Positions 8,488 to 17,262 of a DNA stretch of 64,000 nt are shown here, one piece after another. The position numbers were made by a program, and so were the translations under genes. Position 1 is the stretch's first letter. Every line of letters starts with the position of its first letter. The notes under the pieces were generated by a model that saw nothing but the letters and a program-made list of their open reading frames with translations, ran no database searches and was not told where the DNA came from. The stretch is from Amycolatopsis orientalis DSM 43388 (GTDB taxonomy: Bacteria; Actinomycetota; Actinomycetes; Mycobacteriales; Pseudonocardiaceae): contig NZ_ASXG01000079.1 of assembly GCF_000411975.1 (NCBI RefSeq), positions 62,001 to 126,000 on the forward strand, in the 5' to 3' direction.

Positions 8488-9405
8488 ATGGCGACCCAGG
8501 CACCCCCGGCCTACGAGCTGAGCCACCTCGGTGCGCTCGAAGCCGAAGCAGTGCACGTCTTCCGCGAGGTCGCGGCGACCTTCGAGCGGCCGGTGCTGCT
8601 GTTCTCCGGCGGAAAAGACTCGATGGTGATGCTGCACGTCGCGGCCAAGGCGTTCTGGCCCGCGCCGCTGCCGTTCCCGGTCATGCACGTCGACACCGGG
8701 CACAATTTCGACGAGGTCATCCGGTTCCGGGACGAGGTTGTCGAGCGCTACGGCTTGCGGCTGCTGGTCGCGCGCGTCCAGGACGACATCGACGCGGGCC
8801 GGGTCGTCGAAGACCCGAAGGCGGGCCGGAACCGGCTCCAGACCGCGACTTTGCTCCGCGGCATCCGCGAGAACGGTTTCGACGCGGTGTTCGGCGGCGC
8901 GCGCCGGGACGAGGAGAAAGCCCGGGCGAAGGAACGCGTGTTCAGCTTCCGCGACGAATTCGGCCAATGGGATCCCCGGCGGCAGCGACCGGAATTGTGG
9001 AATCTCTACAACGGCCGCCATCGCAAAGGCGAGCACATCCGGGTGTTCCCGTTGTCGAACTGGACCGAGCTGGACATCTGGCAGTACGTCGAAGCGGAGG
9101 AGGTCACCCTGCCGTCGCTGTACTACGCGCACCGCCGATCGGTGGTCCAGCGCGACGGGATGCTGCTCGCGGACACCCGGTTCCTCGCCGTGGCCGAGGG
9201 TGAAGTTCCTTTCCCCGCAACGGTTCGCTTCCGCACGATCGGCGACGCGACCTGCACCGGGTGCGTCGAATCGACGGCTTCCTCGCCAGCGGAAGTGGTG
9301 GCCGAGGTCGCCGCGACGCGGGTGACCGAACGCGGCGCGACCCGGGCCGACGACCGGATTTCCGAGGCCGGGATGGAAGACCGCAAGAAGGAAGGCTACT
9401 TCTGA
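8488..9405 (+). CDS. cysD: Sulfate adenylyltransferase subunit 2
   Basis: 305 residues, the normal CysD length. PP-loop motif [14 protein letters not shown] near residue 33, [12 protein letters not shown], and [16 protein letters not shown] identify the catalytic subunit of ATP sulfurylase, which makes APS from ATP and sulfate with the CysN GTPase. The C-terminus [10 protein letters not shown] is the family hallmark. Its TGA overlaps the cysNC ATG by one base, so the two are translationally coupled. Given the sulfotransferase nearby, PAPS supply for sulfation is as likely a role as cysteine synthesis; no APS/PAPS reductase gene is in the window. Confidence 0.95.
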   Translation: MATQAPPAYELSHLGALEAEAVHVFREVAATFERPVLLFSGGKDSMVMLHVAAKAFWPAPLPFPVMHVDTGHNFDEVIRFRDEVVERYGLRLLVARVQDDIDAGRVVEDPKAGRNRLQTATLLRGIRENGFDAVFGGARRDEEKARAKERVFSFRDEFGQWDPRRQRPELWNLYNGRHRKGEHIRVFPLSNWTELDIWQYVEAEEVTLPSLYYAHRRSVVQRDGMLLADTRFLAVAEGEVPFPATVRFRTIGDATCTGCVESTASSPAEVVAEVAATRVTERGATRADDRISEAGMEDRKKEGYF

Positions 9406-11243
9406 TGCGCGCGGGCAACCGCATGACGACGGTGCGGTTCGCGACCGCGGGCAGCGTGGACGACGGCAAATCGACCCTGATCGGCCGGTTGCTGTTCGAT
9501 TCGAAGACGGTCTTCACCGACCAGCTCGAAGCGATCGAGCGCACCAGCCGGGACCGCGGCGACGCGTATCCGGACCTCGCACTGCTCACCGACGGCCTGC
9601 GCGCGGAACGCGAGCAAGGCATCACCATCGACGTCGCGCACCGGTATTTCGCCACGCCCAAACGGAAGTTCATCATCGCCGACACCCCGGGGCCCGTGCA
9701 GTACACCCGGAACATGGTGACCGGAGCGTCCACTTCGGACGTCGCGCTGATCCTGGTCGACGCGCGCAAGGGCGTGCTCGAACAGTCGCGCCGGCACGCG
9801 TTCCTCGCCAGCCTGCTGGGCATCCGGCACCTGGTGGTGTGCGTGAACAAAATGGACCTCGTCGGCTGGTCGCAGGAGCGGTTCGAGGAAATCCGCGAGG
9901 ACTTCCGCCGGTTCGCGATGAAATTGCGGGCCCCGGACCTGACGTTCGTGCCGATGTCCGCGCTGCACGGAGACAATGTGGTGCACCGGGGCGCGAGCAT
10001 GCCCTGGTACGAGGGCACTTCGCTGTTGCACCACCTGGAACAGGTGCACGTCGCTTCCGACCGCAACCTGGTCGACGCGCGGTTCCCGGTGCAGTACGTG
10101 ATTCGCGAGCACACCCGGGATTTCCGCGGCTATGCCGGGACCGTCGCCGGCGGGGTGTTCAAGCCCGGCGACGAGGTGACCGTGCTGCCGTCCGGGTTCA
10201 CCACGACCGTGCGCGCGATCTGGGGACCCGGCGGGGCGGAGGTGCCCGAGGCATTCGCGTCGCTGGCGGTCACCATGGAACTCGCCGACGAACTGGACCT
10301 CAGCCGCGGGGACCTGATCTGCCGTCCGGGCAACCGTCCGCACGTGGGCCAGGACGTCGACGCCATGGTGTGCTGGTTCTCGGAACAGGCCTCGCTCGCC
10401 CCGGGGGCGAACTACCTCGTCCGGCACACCACCCGCGAGACCAAGGCCGAGGTCCGTGCGCTCGACTACCGGCTCGACGTCACCACGCTGCACCGCGACG
10501 AAACCGCGGAGTCCCTGTCGCTCAACGAGATCGGCCGGATCCGCCTGCGGACGCGGCAGCCGCTGCTGTTCGACCCGTACCTGCGCAACCGGCCGACCGG
10601 CGGTTTCCTCCTGGTCGACGAGCACTCCGGCGACACCGTCGGCGCGGGCGTGATCACCGGTCCGAGCGCGACCGCGCCGAACGTGGTCTGGCATCCGGCG
10701 GCGGTGTCCCGGGACGAACGCGCGACCCGCGGCCGCACGATCTGGCTCACCGGGCTGTCCGCGTCGGGCAAGTCCAGCGTGGCCGTGGAACTGGAGCGCA
10801 GGCTGGTCGCTTCCGGCCGCCCCGCCTACCTGCTGGACGGCGACAACCTCCGGCACGGGCTCACCAGCGACCTCGGGTTCTCCCCGGCGCACCGGGCGGA
10901 GAACATCCGCCGCGTCGCCGAAGTCGCCAAGCTGTTCGCCGACGCCGGAGTCGTGGCGGTGGTGTCGTTGATCAGTCCGTACCAGGCAGACCGCGCACTC
11001 GCCCGGGCTGTGCACGAGACTGCGGGCCTGCCGTTCTTGGAGGTGTTCGTCGACACCCCGCTCGAAGTGTGCGAGGACCGCGATCCGAAGGGCATGTACG
11101 CGAAGGCACGCGCGGGCGAGATCACCGGATTCACCGGAGTGGACGCGCCGTACGAACGACCCGTGTCGCCGGACCTGGTGCTCCGCCCGGAAAACGGCGA
11201 CCCGGCCGCGATGGCCGCGCTGGTTCTCGCCGCGCTGGAGTGA
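9405..11243 (+). CDS. cysNC: Bifunctional sulfate adenylyltransferase subunit 1 / APS kinase
   Basis: 612 residues. Residues 1 to about 430 are the CysN GTPase: P-loop [10 protein letters not shown]2 [11 protein letters not shown]3 DTPG at 93-96, G4 NKMD. Residues from about 445 are APS kinase: P-loop GLSASGKSS, then [12 protein letters not shown] and [12 protein letters not shown]. Together with CysD it converts sulfate to PAPS. Odd point: the G3 motif, normally DTPGH, here reads [12 protein letters not shown], with Pro97 (codon CCC at 9693-9695) in place of the conserved His. This could weaken GTPase activation. A fused CysNC is normal in actinobacteria. Confidence 0.93.
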   Translation: MRAGNRMTTVRFATAGSVDDGKSTLIGRLLFDSKTVFTDQLEAIERTSRDRGDAYPDLALLTDGLRAEREQGITIDVAHRYFATPKRKFIIADTPGPVQYTRNMVTGASTSDVALILVDARKGVLEQSRRHAFLASLLGIRHLVVCVNKMDLVGWSQERFEEIREDFRRFAMKLRAPDLTFVPMSALHGDNVVHRGASMPWYEGTSLLHHLEQVHVASDRNLVDARFPVQYVIREHTRDFRGYAGTVAGGVFKPGDEVTVLPSGFTTTVRAIWGPGGAEVPEAFASLAVTMELADELDLSRGDLICRPGNRPHVGQDVDAMVCWFSEQASLAPGANYLVRHTTRETKAEVRALDYRLDVTTLHRDETAESLSLNEIGRIRLRTRQPLLFDPYLRNRPTGGFLLVDEHSGDTVGAGVITGPSATAPNVVWHPAAVSRDERATRGRTIWLTGLSASGKSSVAVELERRLVASGRPAYLLDGDNLRHGLTSDLGFSPAHRAENIRRVAEVAKLFADAGVVAVVSLISPYQADRALARAVHETAGLPFLEVFVDTPLEVCEDRDPKGMYAKARAGEITGFTGVDAPYERPVSPDLVLRPENGDPAAMAALVLAALE

Positions 11244-11265
11244 CGTCCCGCGGCGGTCGGACCGT

Positions 11266-12447
11266 TCACCACCCGCTGCGGTAAAAACTCCGCGAAACGT
11301 AACTGCTGGCTTCGGCGGCCCGCGCCGCGCAGAGTTCCTCCTTCACCGCCCGCGCCTGCTTGACCAGCGGGTCGTCGCCGGGCGCGAGCGCCAGCAAATC
11401 GATCACGTGCAGCGCCTCCTGCACCCGTCCCTCGCCGCGCAGCCGCTCGGCGTGGTCGAGCACCGCCTGCTTGTCCGTGATCGCCTCGGCCCGGACCGCG
11501 GCCGCGACGTCCGGGCGGGACGGGTGCAGGGTCGTCGGATTCCCGTCCCACCATCCGGTTTCCGACCGGACGATGTCGCGGACGATGTACTCGCGGTGCC
11601 CGTAGTGCTCCCGCATCCACGGCACGTCGAACAGCTCGGCCGGATACCGCAGGTCGTGCACGATGTCGTCCACCCGCCGGCCCCGGTTGAGCTCGTCCAC
11701 TACCGCGCCGCGCAGCCACCGGAGCGCGGCGGCGGTCATGGTGAGCTGCCGGACCGGGTCGTCGCGGACCACTGGGCCGAACTCCGGCACCAGCACGGCC
11801 GGGTCGAGCGCGGCGAGCCGGTCCAGGGTGTCGGCCCACCGGACAGTGTCGCGCATGGTCCGCATCGGAGTCCCGATGTTGGGGATGCCGTTGATCACCG
11901 CCGCGCTGCCGTACAAAACCCGTTGGGACGGCAGCCATACCGCGGTCACGTCGTCCGTTTCCGACGGTGCCCACAGCAGCCGGACGTCCGGGGCGAGGGT
12001 GAGTGCTTCCCGATAGGTCTGGTCCGGGAAGGTGACCGGCGGCGGAGCCGTCAGATCGGCCATCGGACGGCGGAACTGCCGGGTGTTGATGCGGTTCTGC
12101 AACCCGGCCGTCTCGAGATACCGCTGGTAGCGCCGGACGACGTTCTCGTGCGCCACGACGGTCGGGCGGCGCTGCCCGTGCGCGGCGGCGTACTCGAAGA
12201 ACCCGGGCACGCCGTAGTTGTAGCCGAGATGCCCGTGGCTGTAGACGATCCACCGCACCGGTTCGCCCAGCTGGTCCAGCACCGGCGCGACGAGATCCGG
12301 AGACGGTCCGGTGTCGACCACGACGAGCCCGGACTCCGTTTCCACCGCCAGGCTGTTGCCCTGCAGGCCGATCGAGCGGACGCCCGGCGCGACCTCGGTG
12401 ATCTCGCCGCTGCCGTAGAGCGGGTTTTTCCTGTCTTGGAAGGGCAT
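11266..12447 (-). CDS. Alkylsulfatase-like metallo-beta-lactamase-fold protein with degenerate metal site
   Basis: 393 residues. It is homologous to the neighbour at 13814-15133: VVVDTGPSP, WIVYSHGH, VVAHENV, ETDD, and the alkylsulfatase dimerisation segment ETGWWDGNPTTLHPSRPD. However, the HxHxDH metal motif reads H71-G-H73-L-G75-Y76, the GD ligand position reads GS, and the PGHG segment reads PEFG. Most zinc ligands are therefore gone and hydrolase activity is doubtful; a binding or regulatory role is possible. The ATG overlaps the MFS gene stop (TGATG), so it is the last gene of a coupled four-gene operon. It converges on cysNC. Confidence 0.8.
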   Translation of the reverse strand: MPFQDRKNPLYGSGEITEVAPGVRSIGLQGNSLAVETESGLVVVDTGPSPDLVAPVLDQLGEPVRWIVYSHGHLGYNYGVPGFFEYAAAHGQRRPTVVAHENVVRRYQRYLETAGLQNRINTRQFRRPMADLTAPPPVTFPDQTYREALTLAPDVRLLWAPSETDDVTAVWLPSQRVLYGSAAVINGIPNIGTPMRTMRDTVRWADTLDRLAALDPAVLVPEFGPVVRDDPVRQLTMTAAALRWLRGAVVDELNRGRRVDDIVHDLRYPAELFDVPWMREHYGHREYIVRDIVRSETGWWDGNPTTLHPSRPDVAAAVRAEAITDKQAVLDHAERLRGEGRVQEALHVIDLLALAPGDDPLVKQARAVKEELCAARAAEASSYVSRSFYRSGW

Positions 12448-13769
12448 CAGCCGACCGCCTCACTGCGAAGTCCGAGCCGCCGCGCGGTGCGGTCCGGGTT
12501 GACGAAGAACACCGCCAGCAGGCCGCCCGCGACGGACAGCAGGCCGCTGATGGTGAAGGCGAGCGTGAAGCCGCTGGCCGGAGACGACGCGGCCTGGATC
12601 AGCCGCCCGGTGAGGTACGGCGCGAGCAACCCGGCCGTGGTGACCAGGCCGACGGTGATCGACAGCACCGCGCCGCGCTGGCGGGTCGGGCTGATCTCGG
12701 CGTTCATCGTGACGCCGAGCGCGAACACGACCCCGCCCAGGCTGAACGCGACGGTCAGCAGCGCGATCTGGAACCAGCCCCCGGTGTGCGGGAAGAGCAG
12801 CATCGCGAGACCGGAGATCAGCACCGCGATGCCGCCGAGCACGCCGCGGGCCACGCGGCTCGACACGCCGCGTCGCATCAGCCGGTCGCTGAGCGCGCCC
12901 TGGGCGAGGTTGAACACGACCGACGCGATCCACGGCAGCGCGACGAGCGTCCCGGTGGTCACCGTGCTGTAGTGCAGCGCCGTTTCGAGGTAGTGCGGCA
13001 CCCACGCGACCAGCACGGACAGTGCCCAGTACGCGGCGAATCCGGCCAGGAACCCGCCGAGCCAGGTGCCGTTCACCAGGATGCGCCGGTACGGGACGCG
13101 GGGTTCGTCCGCTTCGGACTTGACCGTCGGCGCGTGCACCGAAGCCGTTCCGGCGACCTTGCCCTCCCGGCCGAAAATCGCCCACAGCAGCGACCAGACC
13201 AAGCCGACGACGAGCAGCGCGAAGAACGCCCACCGCCAGCCGTAGCCGACGATCAGCGCCGTCAGCAGCGGAGACGCCAGCGCCACGCCGATCCCGGACC
13301 CGGCGTTCAGCAACGCGCTCGGCAGGCCGCGTTTCTCGTTGGGGAACCACTTGTACGCCGCGTGCATGGCCAGCGGGTTCGCCGGGCCTTCGGCCGCGCC
13401 GAGGACGATCCGGCTGACCAGCACCGCCCCGAACCCGACCGTGCCGAGCATCGGGGCCTGCGTCAGCGCCCAAATCACGCCGAGCGCCAGCAGGATCCAC
13501 TTCGTCGGCACGCGGTTCGCCACGAACCCGACCACGATCGCGGAAATGCTGAACAGGAAGTAGAACCCGCTGCTGATCAGGCCGTACGCCTCGGGCGACA
13601 GGCCGAGATCGTGCATCAGCGGCTTCGCGGCGAGCCCGAGCACGGCCTTGTCCGCGAAGTTGATCAGCATGAACACCAGCAGCAGCCCGGTGACGACCCA
13701 GCCGCGGGCGCTGGTGCCGCGGGTGCGCCGGCGCGCGGCGGTTTCGGCGGGGAGGACGGGAGCGTTCAT
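12447..13769 (-). CDS. MFS transporter, anion/carboxylate symporter-like
   Basis: 440 residues with about twelve hydrophobic segments and a central loop around residue 215. The N-terminal FADKAVLGLAAKPLMHDLGLSP, GAAEGPANPLAMHAAYKWFP and SALLNAGSGIGVALASPLLT resemble the anion:cation symporter branch of the major facilitator superfamily, whose members import organic acids or sulfonated compounds. It sits between two alkylsulfatase-like genes, so an organic sulfate ester or the derived acid is a plausible cargo (inference). Its stop overlaps the start of the downstream gene. Confidence 0.87.
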   Translation of the reverse strand: MNAPVLPAETAARRRTRGTSARGWVVTGLLLVFMLINFADKAVLGLAAKPLMHDLGLSPEAYGLISSGFYFLFSISAIVVGFVANRVPTKWILLALGVIWALTQAPMLGTVGFGAVLVSRIVLGAAEGPANPLAMHAAYKWFPNEKRGLPSALLNAGSGIGVALASPLLTALIVGYGWRWAFFALLVVGLVWSLLWAIFGREGKVAGTASVHAPTVKSEADEPRVPYRRILVNGTWLGGFLAGFAAYWALSVLVAWVPHYLETALHYSTVTTGTLVALPWIASVVFNLAQGALSDRLMRRGVSSRVARGVLGGIAVLISGLAMLLFPHTGGWFQIALLTVAFSLGGVVFALGVTMNAEISPTRQRGAVLSITVGLVTTAGLLAPYLTGRLIQAASSPASGFTLAFTISGLLSVAGGLLAVFFVNPDRTARRLGLRSEAVG

Positions 13770-13813
13770 CGTGGGGTCCCCATTTCAACGTCGTTGTCGG
13801 ACGGGGTGGCGGG

Positions 13814-15133
13814 TCAGAAGGCCCAGCGGGTGCGGCCCGCGGTGCGGGCGCGCAGCTGCTCGGCGCGGTCGGTGCCGTCGAGCACGGCTCGGGATTCGGC
13901 GGCGGCCCAGGCGTAGACGCCCTTGGCCATCGTCGAGGTCGCGGCTTTTTCCAGCGCGGCGAACACTTCCGCGCGGGCGGTGTGCGCGGTTTCGTCGTCC
14001 GGGGCGGCGTCCACCGCGAGCTGGGCGAAGTGTCCGGCCAGCCGGTGCTCGCCGGCGGCGAGCAGTTCCCGCGCCCGCGCGGCCAGCCGGTCGGCGCCGC
14101 CGGAGAGGTCGGCGAGTTCGCGGGACAGGTCGGCGCGGCGGGCGGGTTTGAGGTTGGCCGGGTTGCCGTCGTACCAGCCGCCGTAGAGCCGCCAGACGTT
14201 GCGGACGACGAATTCCGGCTCGTCGTAGGACGGTTTCAGGTACGGCTTGGCCAGCAGTTCGGCGGGTGCGGTGACGCCGTGCACGACCTCGTCGAGCGTG
14301 GCTCCGGCGTTCATCGCGTCCACGGTCTGGTCGTGCAGGGTTTCGAGGAACTCCGCGGTGTCGGACAGCGCGGTCCGGACCCGGTCGGCGCCGGCGATCG
14401 GCACGCCGTGCCCGGGCAGCAGCAGTTCCGCGCCGAGCCCGGCCATCCAGCGCAGCGCCTGCGCCCATTCGGCGGCGTAGCGCTGCACCTTCTGCGGGTT
14501 GCCCGGGTTGGGGGAGGACCAGATGAAAAAGTCGCCGCAGCACAGGATTTTCCGGTCCGGCAGCCACGCGATCGTCGCGTCGTCCGTCTCGCCGCGGCCG
14601 TGCTTCAGCCGGACGTCGAGGTCGCCGATCCGCAGCGTCGTGGTGTCGCGGTAGGTGACGTCCGGGTGCCGGTACCGGTCCGGCCAGCGGAAGCCGGGGG
14701 ACTGGAACTGGCGCTGGTTGATCACCGTGTTGTAGCCCCGGGTGCGTTCGTATCGCGCGAAGCGCGGCGGCGTGTTTTCGTGCGCCAGCACGGACGGGCG
14801 CCGCCAGCCGCGTTCCTCGGCTTCGAGGTCGAACGGGCCGACGCCGAAGACGTGGTCGATGTGCCCGTGCGAGTAGACGGCGGTGTGCAGCGGGGCGTCG
14901 GTGCGGGCGCGGGTCGCGGCGAAAAGGTCTTTCGCGGTGCGGCGTTCGCCGGTGTCGAAGCAGAACAGGCCGTCGGAGGTGGGGAAGAGGAAGACGTTGC
15001 CGAACGCCGGCCACATCCAGACGCCCTCGGCCAGCTCGTGCAGACCGTCCTCGCGCAGCGTGCCGGTGTGGTAGACGCGGGTGTCGGCCTCGCCTCGCCA
15101 GACTTTGTCGGCGTAGTCGAGCAGGTCAGTCAC
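13814..15133 (-). CDS. Alkylsulfatase-like metallo-beta-lactamase-fold hydrolase
   Basis: 439 residues. Intact metal ligands: SHGHIDH (His89, His91, Asp93, His94), AHE, GRGETDD, CGDFF and LLPGHG. The following RLYGGWYDGNPANLKPARR is the alkylsulfatase dimerisation-domain signature of the SdsA1 family. It therefore probably cleaves alkyl or related sulfate esters, although the length is shorter than classical SdsA1 and a terminal sterol-carrier-like domain appears absent. GTG start at 15133 overlaps the stop of the acyl-CoA synthetase gene by 8 bases, so the two are coupled. Lactonase or other ester activity cannot be excluded. Confidence 0.85.
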   Translation of the reverse strand: MTDLLDYADKVWRGEADTRVYHTGTLREDGLHELAEGVWMWPAFGNVFLFPTSDGLFCFDTGERRTAKDLFAATRARTDAPLHTAVYSHGHIDHVFGVGPFDLEAEERGWRRPSVLAHENTPPRFARYERTRGYNTVINQRQFQSPGFRWPDRYRHPDVTYRDTTTLRIGDLDVRLKHGRGETDDATIAWLPDRKILCCGDFFIWSSPNPGNPQKVQRYAAEWAQALRWMAGLGAELLLPGHGVPIAGADRVRTALSDTAEFLETLHDQTVDAMNAGATLDEVVHGVTAPAELLAKPYLKPSYDEPEFVVRNVWRLYGGWYDGNPANLKPARRADLSRELADLSGGADRLAARARELLAAGEHRLAGHFAQLAVDAAPDDETAHTARAEVFAALEKAATSTMAKGVYAWAAAESRAVLDGTDRAEQLRARTAGRTRWAF

Positions 15134-17144
15134 GGGATGCCTCCTGAGCGTTTTCGGTGAACAGCGCGTCGACGGCGATCAGGTCGTCGCCGGCTGCGCA
15201 GAGCGGGTTGAGATCGGCTTCGGCGAACTCCGGGTGGTCGCCGAGGATTTTGATCAGTCCGTCGATCGCGGCGGCGACGGCCGGGACCGGGGCGCCGAGC
15301 ACGTCGCCGGCCCATTCGGCCAGCTCCGCCCGTTGCTCCGAGGTCGCCGGGAGCAGCAGCGCGCGGCGAGGGGCGGTCGGATCCTCGGCCCGGTCGCCGC
15401 CCGCGCCGAGCACGATTGCGGTGCCGTACAACGGATCCCGCGTCGCGCCTAGGGCGAGTTCGGCGGTGTGGGGCAGCAGCGGTTGCACGACGAGGGTGCG
15501 CTCGGGGTCGGCGGAGACCTCGTCCAGCCGCGCTTGGAGCGTGTCCAGCACCGCAGGCAACTCGGCCGCGGTGACGCCGACACGGACCAGCCCGGCTCGG
15601 GCGCGGTGCGGCACGTCGGCGGCGTCGCCCTTGACGACATACGGCTCCGGCCAGCCGTTTTGCCGTACCGCGGCGGCGAGATCGGGTCCGGCGACGGTGT
15701 CCACGTGCGGGATCCCAGCGTGCTCCAGCAGCGGAACAGCCCGCAGTTCGGTCCACACTGGACGGTTCTCGGCCGCGGAGGGGTGCTCGGGTTCCGGCAC
15801 CCGGTCCGGGACCAGCACCCGGAGGCGGCGCACGAGCGCGCCGATGCTGGGCAATACGGTGTCCGGCCGCCCGAGGTTCGCGAGCTCGCCGGGCGGGGCA
15901 CAGGCCCAGACGAACCACGTCGGCGTCCGCGTCGCGGCGGCGGCCGCGGCCAGCCGGTGGTAGGCCTCCCGGAACCGGTCGCCGAACGTCAGGTAGAGCA
16001 CGACGCCGTCCAGCTCCGGATCCTCGTCGAGCGCGCCGAGCAGATCGCCGACCCGGTCCATCCAGCGGTCGATGTTGCCGCCGAGGTCGACCGGGTTCTC
16101 GTCGGCGGCCTCGACGCCGCCGACCTCCGCGAGCTTCGCGCGGGTCGAGGCGGACAGCGGGGGAATCCGGACCCCCAGCGCGGTCAGGTTGTCGGCGAGG
16201 ATGCCGCCCGCGCCGCCGGACATCGTCAGCACCGCCAGGCGAGGAGCCGGGGGCAGCGTCGTGCCCTTGCGGGCGCACAGCACCGCGTCCACGAGCTGGT
16301 CGTCGTCGGTGACGAGATGGATGCCTTCCTGCCGGCACAGCGAAGCGAGCAGAAAATGATCACCGGCGACGGCTGCGGTGTGCGAGAGCGCGGCCTGGCG
16401 GCCGGCTGCGCTGCTGCCCACCGCGAGGGCCACCACGGTCTTGCCCGCCGCGCGCGCCTGCCGGCCGAGGGCGCGGAGACCGTCCGCGTCGCGCACGCCT
16501 TCGAGATAGAGCACCAGCACCTCGACGTCGGGCTGGCCGAGCAGGTCGCAGCCGATTTCGTGGCTGGACAGGCAGGCTTCGTTCCCGACGCTCGCGTAAT
16601 AGGAATAGCCGATCCCGGCCTGTTCGAGAAGATCGGCGAGCACGAACCCCATCGCGCCGCTTTGCGTGACGATCGCGACCGGCCCCGGCGGGACGCGTTC
16701 GCGGTCGAGGAAGACGGTCGTCGACAGCTGGACTCCGGCCGGATGGCTCACCACGCCCAGGCAGTTGGGGCCGAGCACCGGCACGTCTCCGGCGGCCTCT
16801 CGGAGCTCGTCCTCCAAGGCGGTGTTGCCGCCTTCGGCGAAACCGGACGCGAAGACGATGACCGCCCCGGAGCCGAGTTCGCGCGCTTGTCTGACCAGCG
16901 CGGGGACCGTTTCCGCCGGGGTCGCGAGGACCACGAGGTCGGGGCCGTAGCCGATTTCGGCGAGCGAGCCGACCGTGCGCACGCCGGGCAGCTCGAGCGG
17001 GCCGCGAGAGACCGCGAACACCTCGCCGCCGTAGCCGCCGCGCAGCAGCCGGTCCAGCGCGATCCGCCCCCAGGACAGCGCGGTGGTCGCGGACACGCCG
17101 ACCACGGCGACCGACTTCGGGCGGAACAGCGGCTCGCAGCGCAT
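15126..17144 (-). CDS. ADP-forming acyl-CoA synthetase (acetate-CoA ligase family)
   Basis: 672 residues with the alpha-beta fused order of NDP-forming acyl-CoA synthetases: CoA-binding Rossmann domain (PKSVAVVGVS), GPNCLGVV, the succinyl-CoA-ligase-like part with phospho-His255 in LSHTAAVAG, and a C-terminal ATP-grasp portion (EPYVVKGDAADVPHRARAGL, ending LNPLCAAGDDLIAVDA). It activates a carboxylic acid with CoA and ATP, yielding ADP. Start chosen at ATG 17144 behind AGGAGG. It is first in the operon, suggesting that the operon imports or desulfates a compound whose acid is then CoA-activated. Confidence 0.87.
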   Translation of the reverse strand: MRCEPLFRPKSVAVVGVSATTALSWGRIALDRLLRGGYGGEVFAVSRGPLELPGVRTVGSLAEIGYGPDLVVLATPAETVPALVRQARELGSGAVIVFASGFAEGGNTALEDELREAAGDVPVLGPNCLGVVSHPAGVQLSTTVFLDRERVPPGPVAIVTQSGAMGFVLADLLEQAGIGYSYYASVGNEACLSSHEIGCDLLGQPDVEVLVLYLEGVRDADGLRALGRQARAAGKTVVALAVGSSAAGRQAALSHTAAVAGDHFLLASLCRQEGIHLVTDDDQLVDAVLCARKGTTLPPAPRLAVLTMSGGAGGILADNLTALGVRIPPLSASTRAKLAEVGGVEAADENPVDLGGNIDRWMDRVGDLLGALDEDPELDGVVLYLTFGDRFREAYHRLAAAAAATRTPTWFVWACAPPGELANLGRPDTVLPSIGALVRRLRVLVPDRVPEPEHPSAAENRPVWTELRAVPLLEHAGIPHVDTVAGPDLAAAVRQNGWPEPYVVKGDAADVPHRARAGLVRVGVTAAELPAVLDTLQARLDEVSADPERTLVVQPLLPHTAELALGATRDPLYGTAIVLGAGGDRAEDPTAPRRALLLPATSEQRAELAEWAGDVLGAPVPAVAAAIDGLIKILGDHPEFAEADLNPLCAAGDDLIAVDALFTENAQEASRD

Positions 17145-17248
17145 CGGGGCGGGACCTCCTGTGATCGCGGCCATGGACACAACCCCAACTGTCGCCGCTG
17201 GCCTCTCCAGCTGGTAGCGCACATCGCCCAGGTTTTCGGCTACCGTGC

Positions 17249-17262
17249 TGTGACATGTCACA
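17249..17262. promoter_or_regulatory. Perfect palindrome over the pucR-type start codon
   Basis: TGTGACATGTCACA is a perfect 14-bp palindrome whose central ATG is the start codon of the PucR-type gene. It also fits the GTGn6CAC pattern recognised by actinobacterial Crp-family proteins. The gene lacks a clear ribosome site, so its transcript may be leaderless with the operator at the transcription start. Confidence 0.5.
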
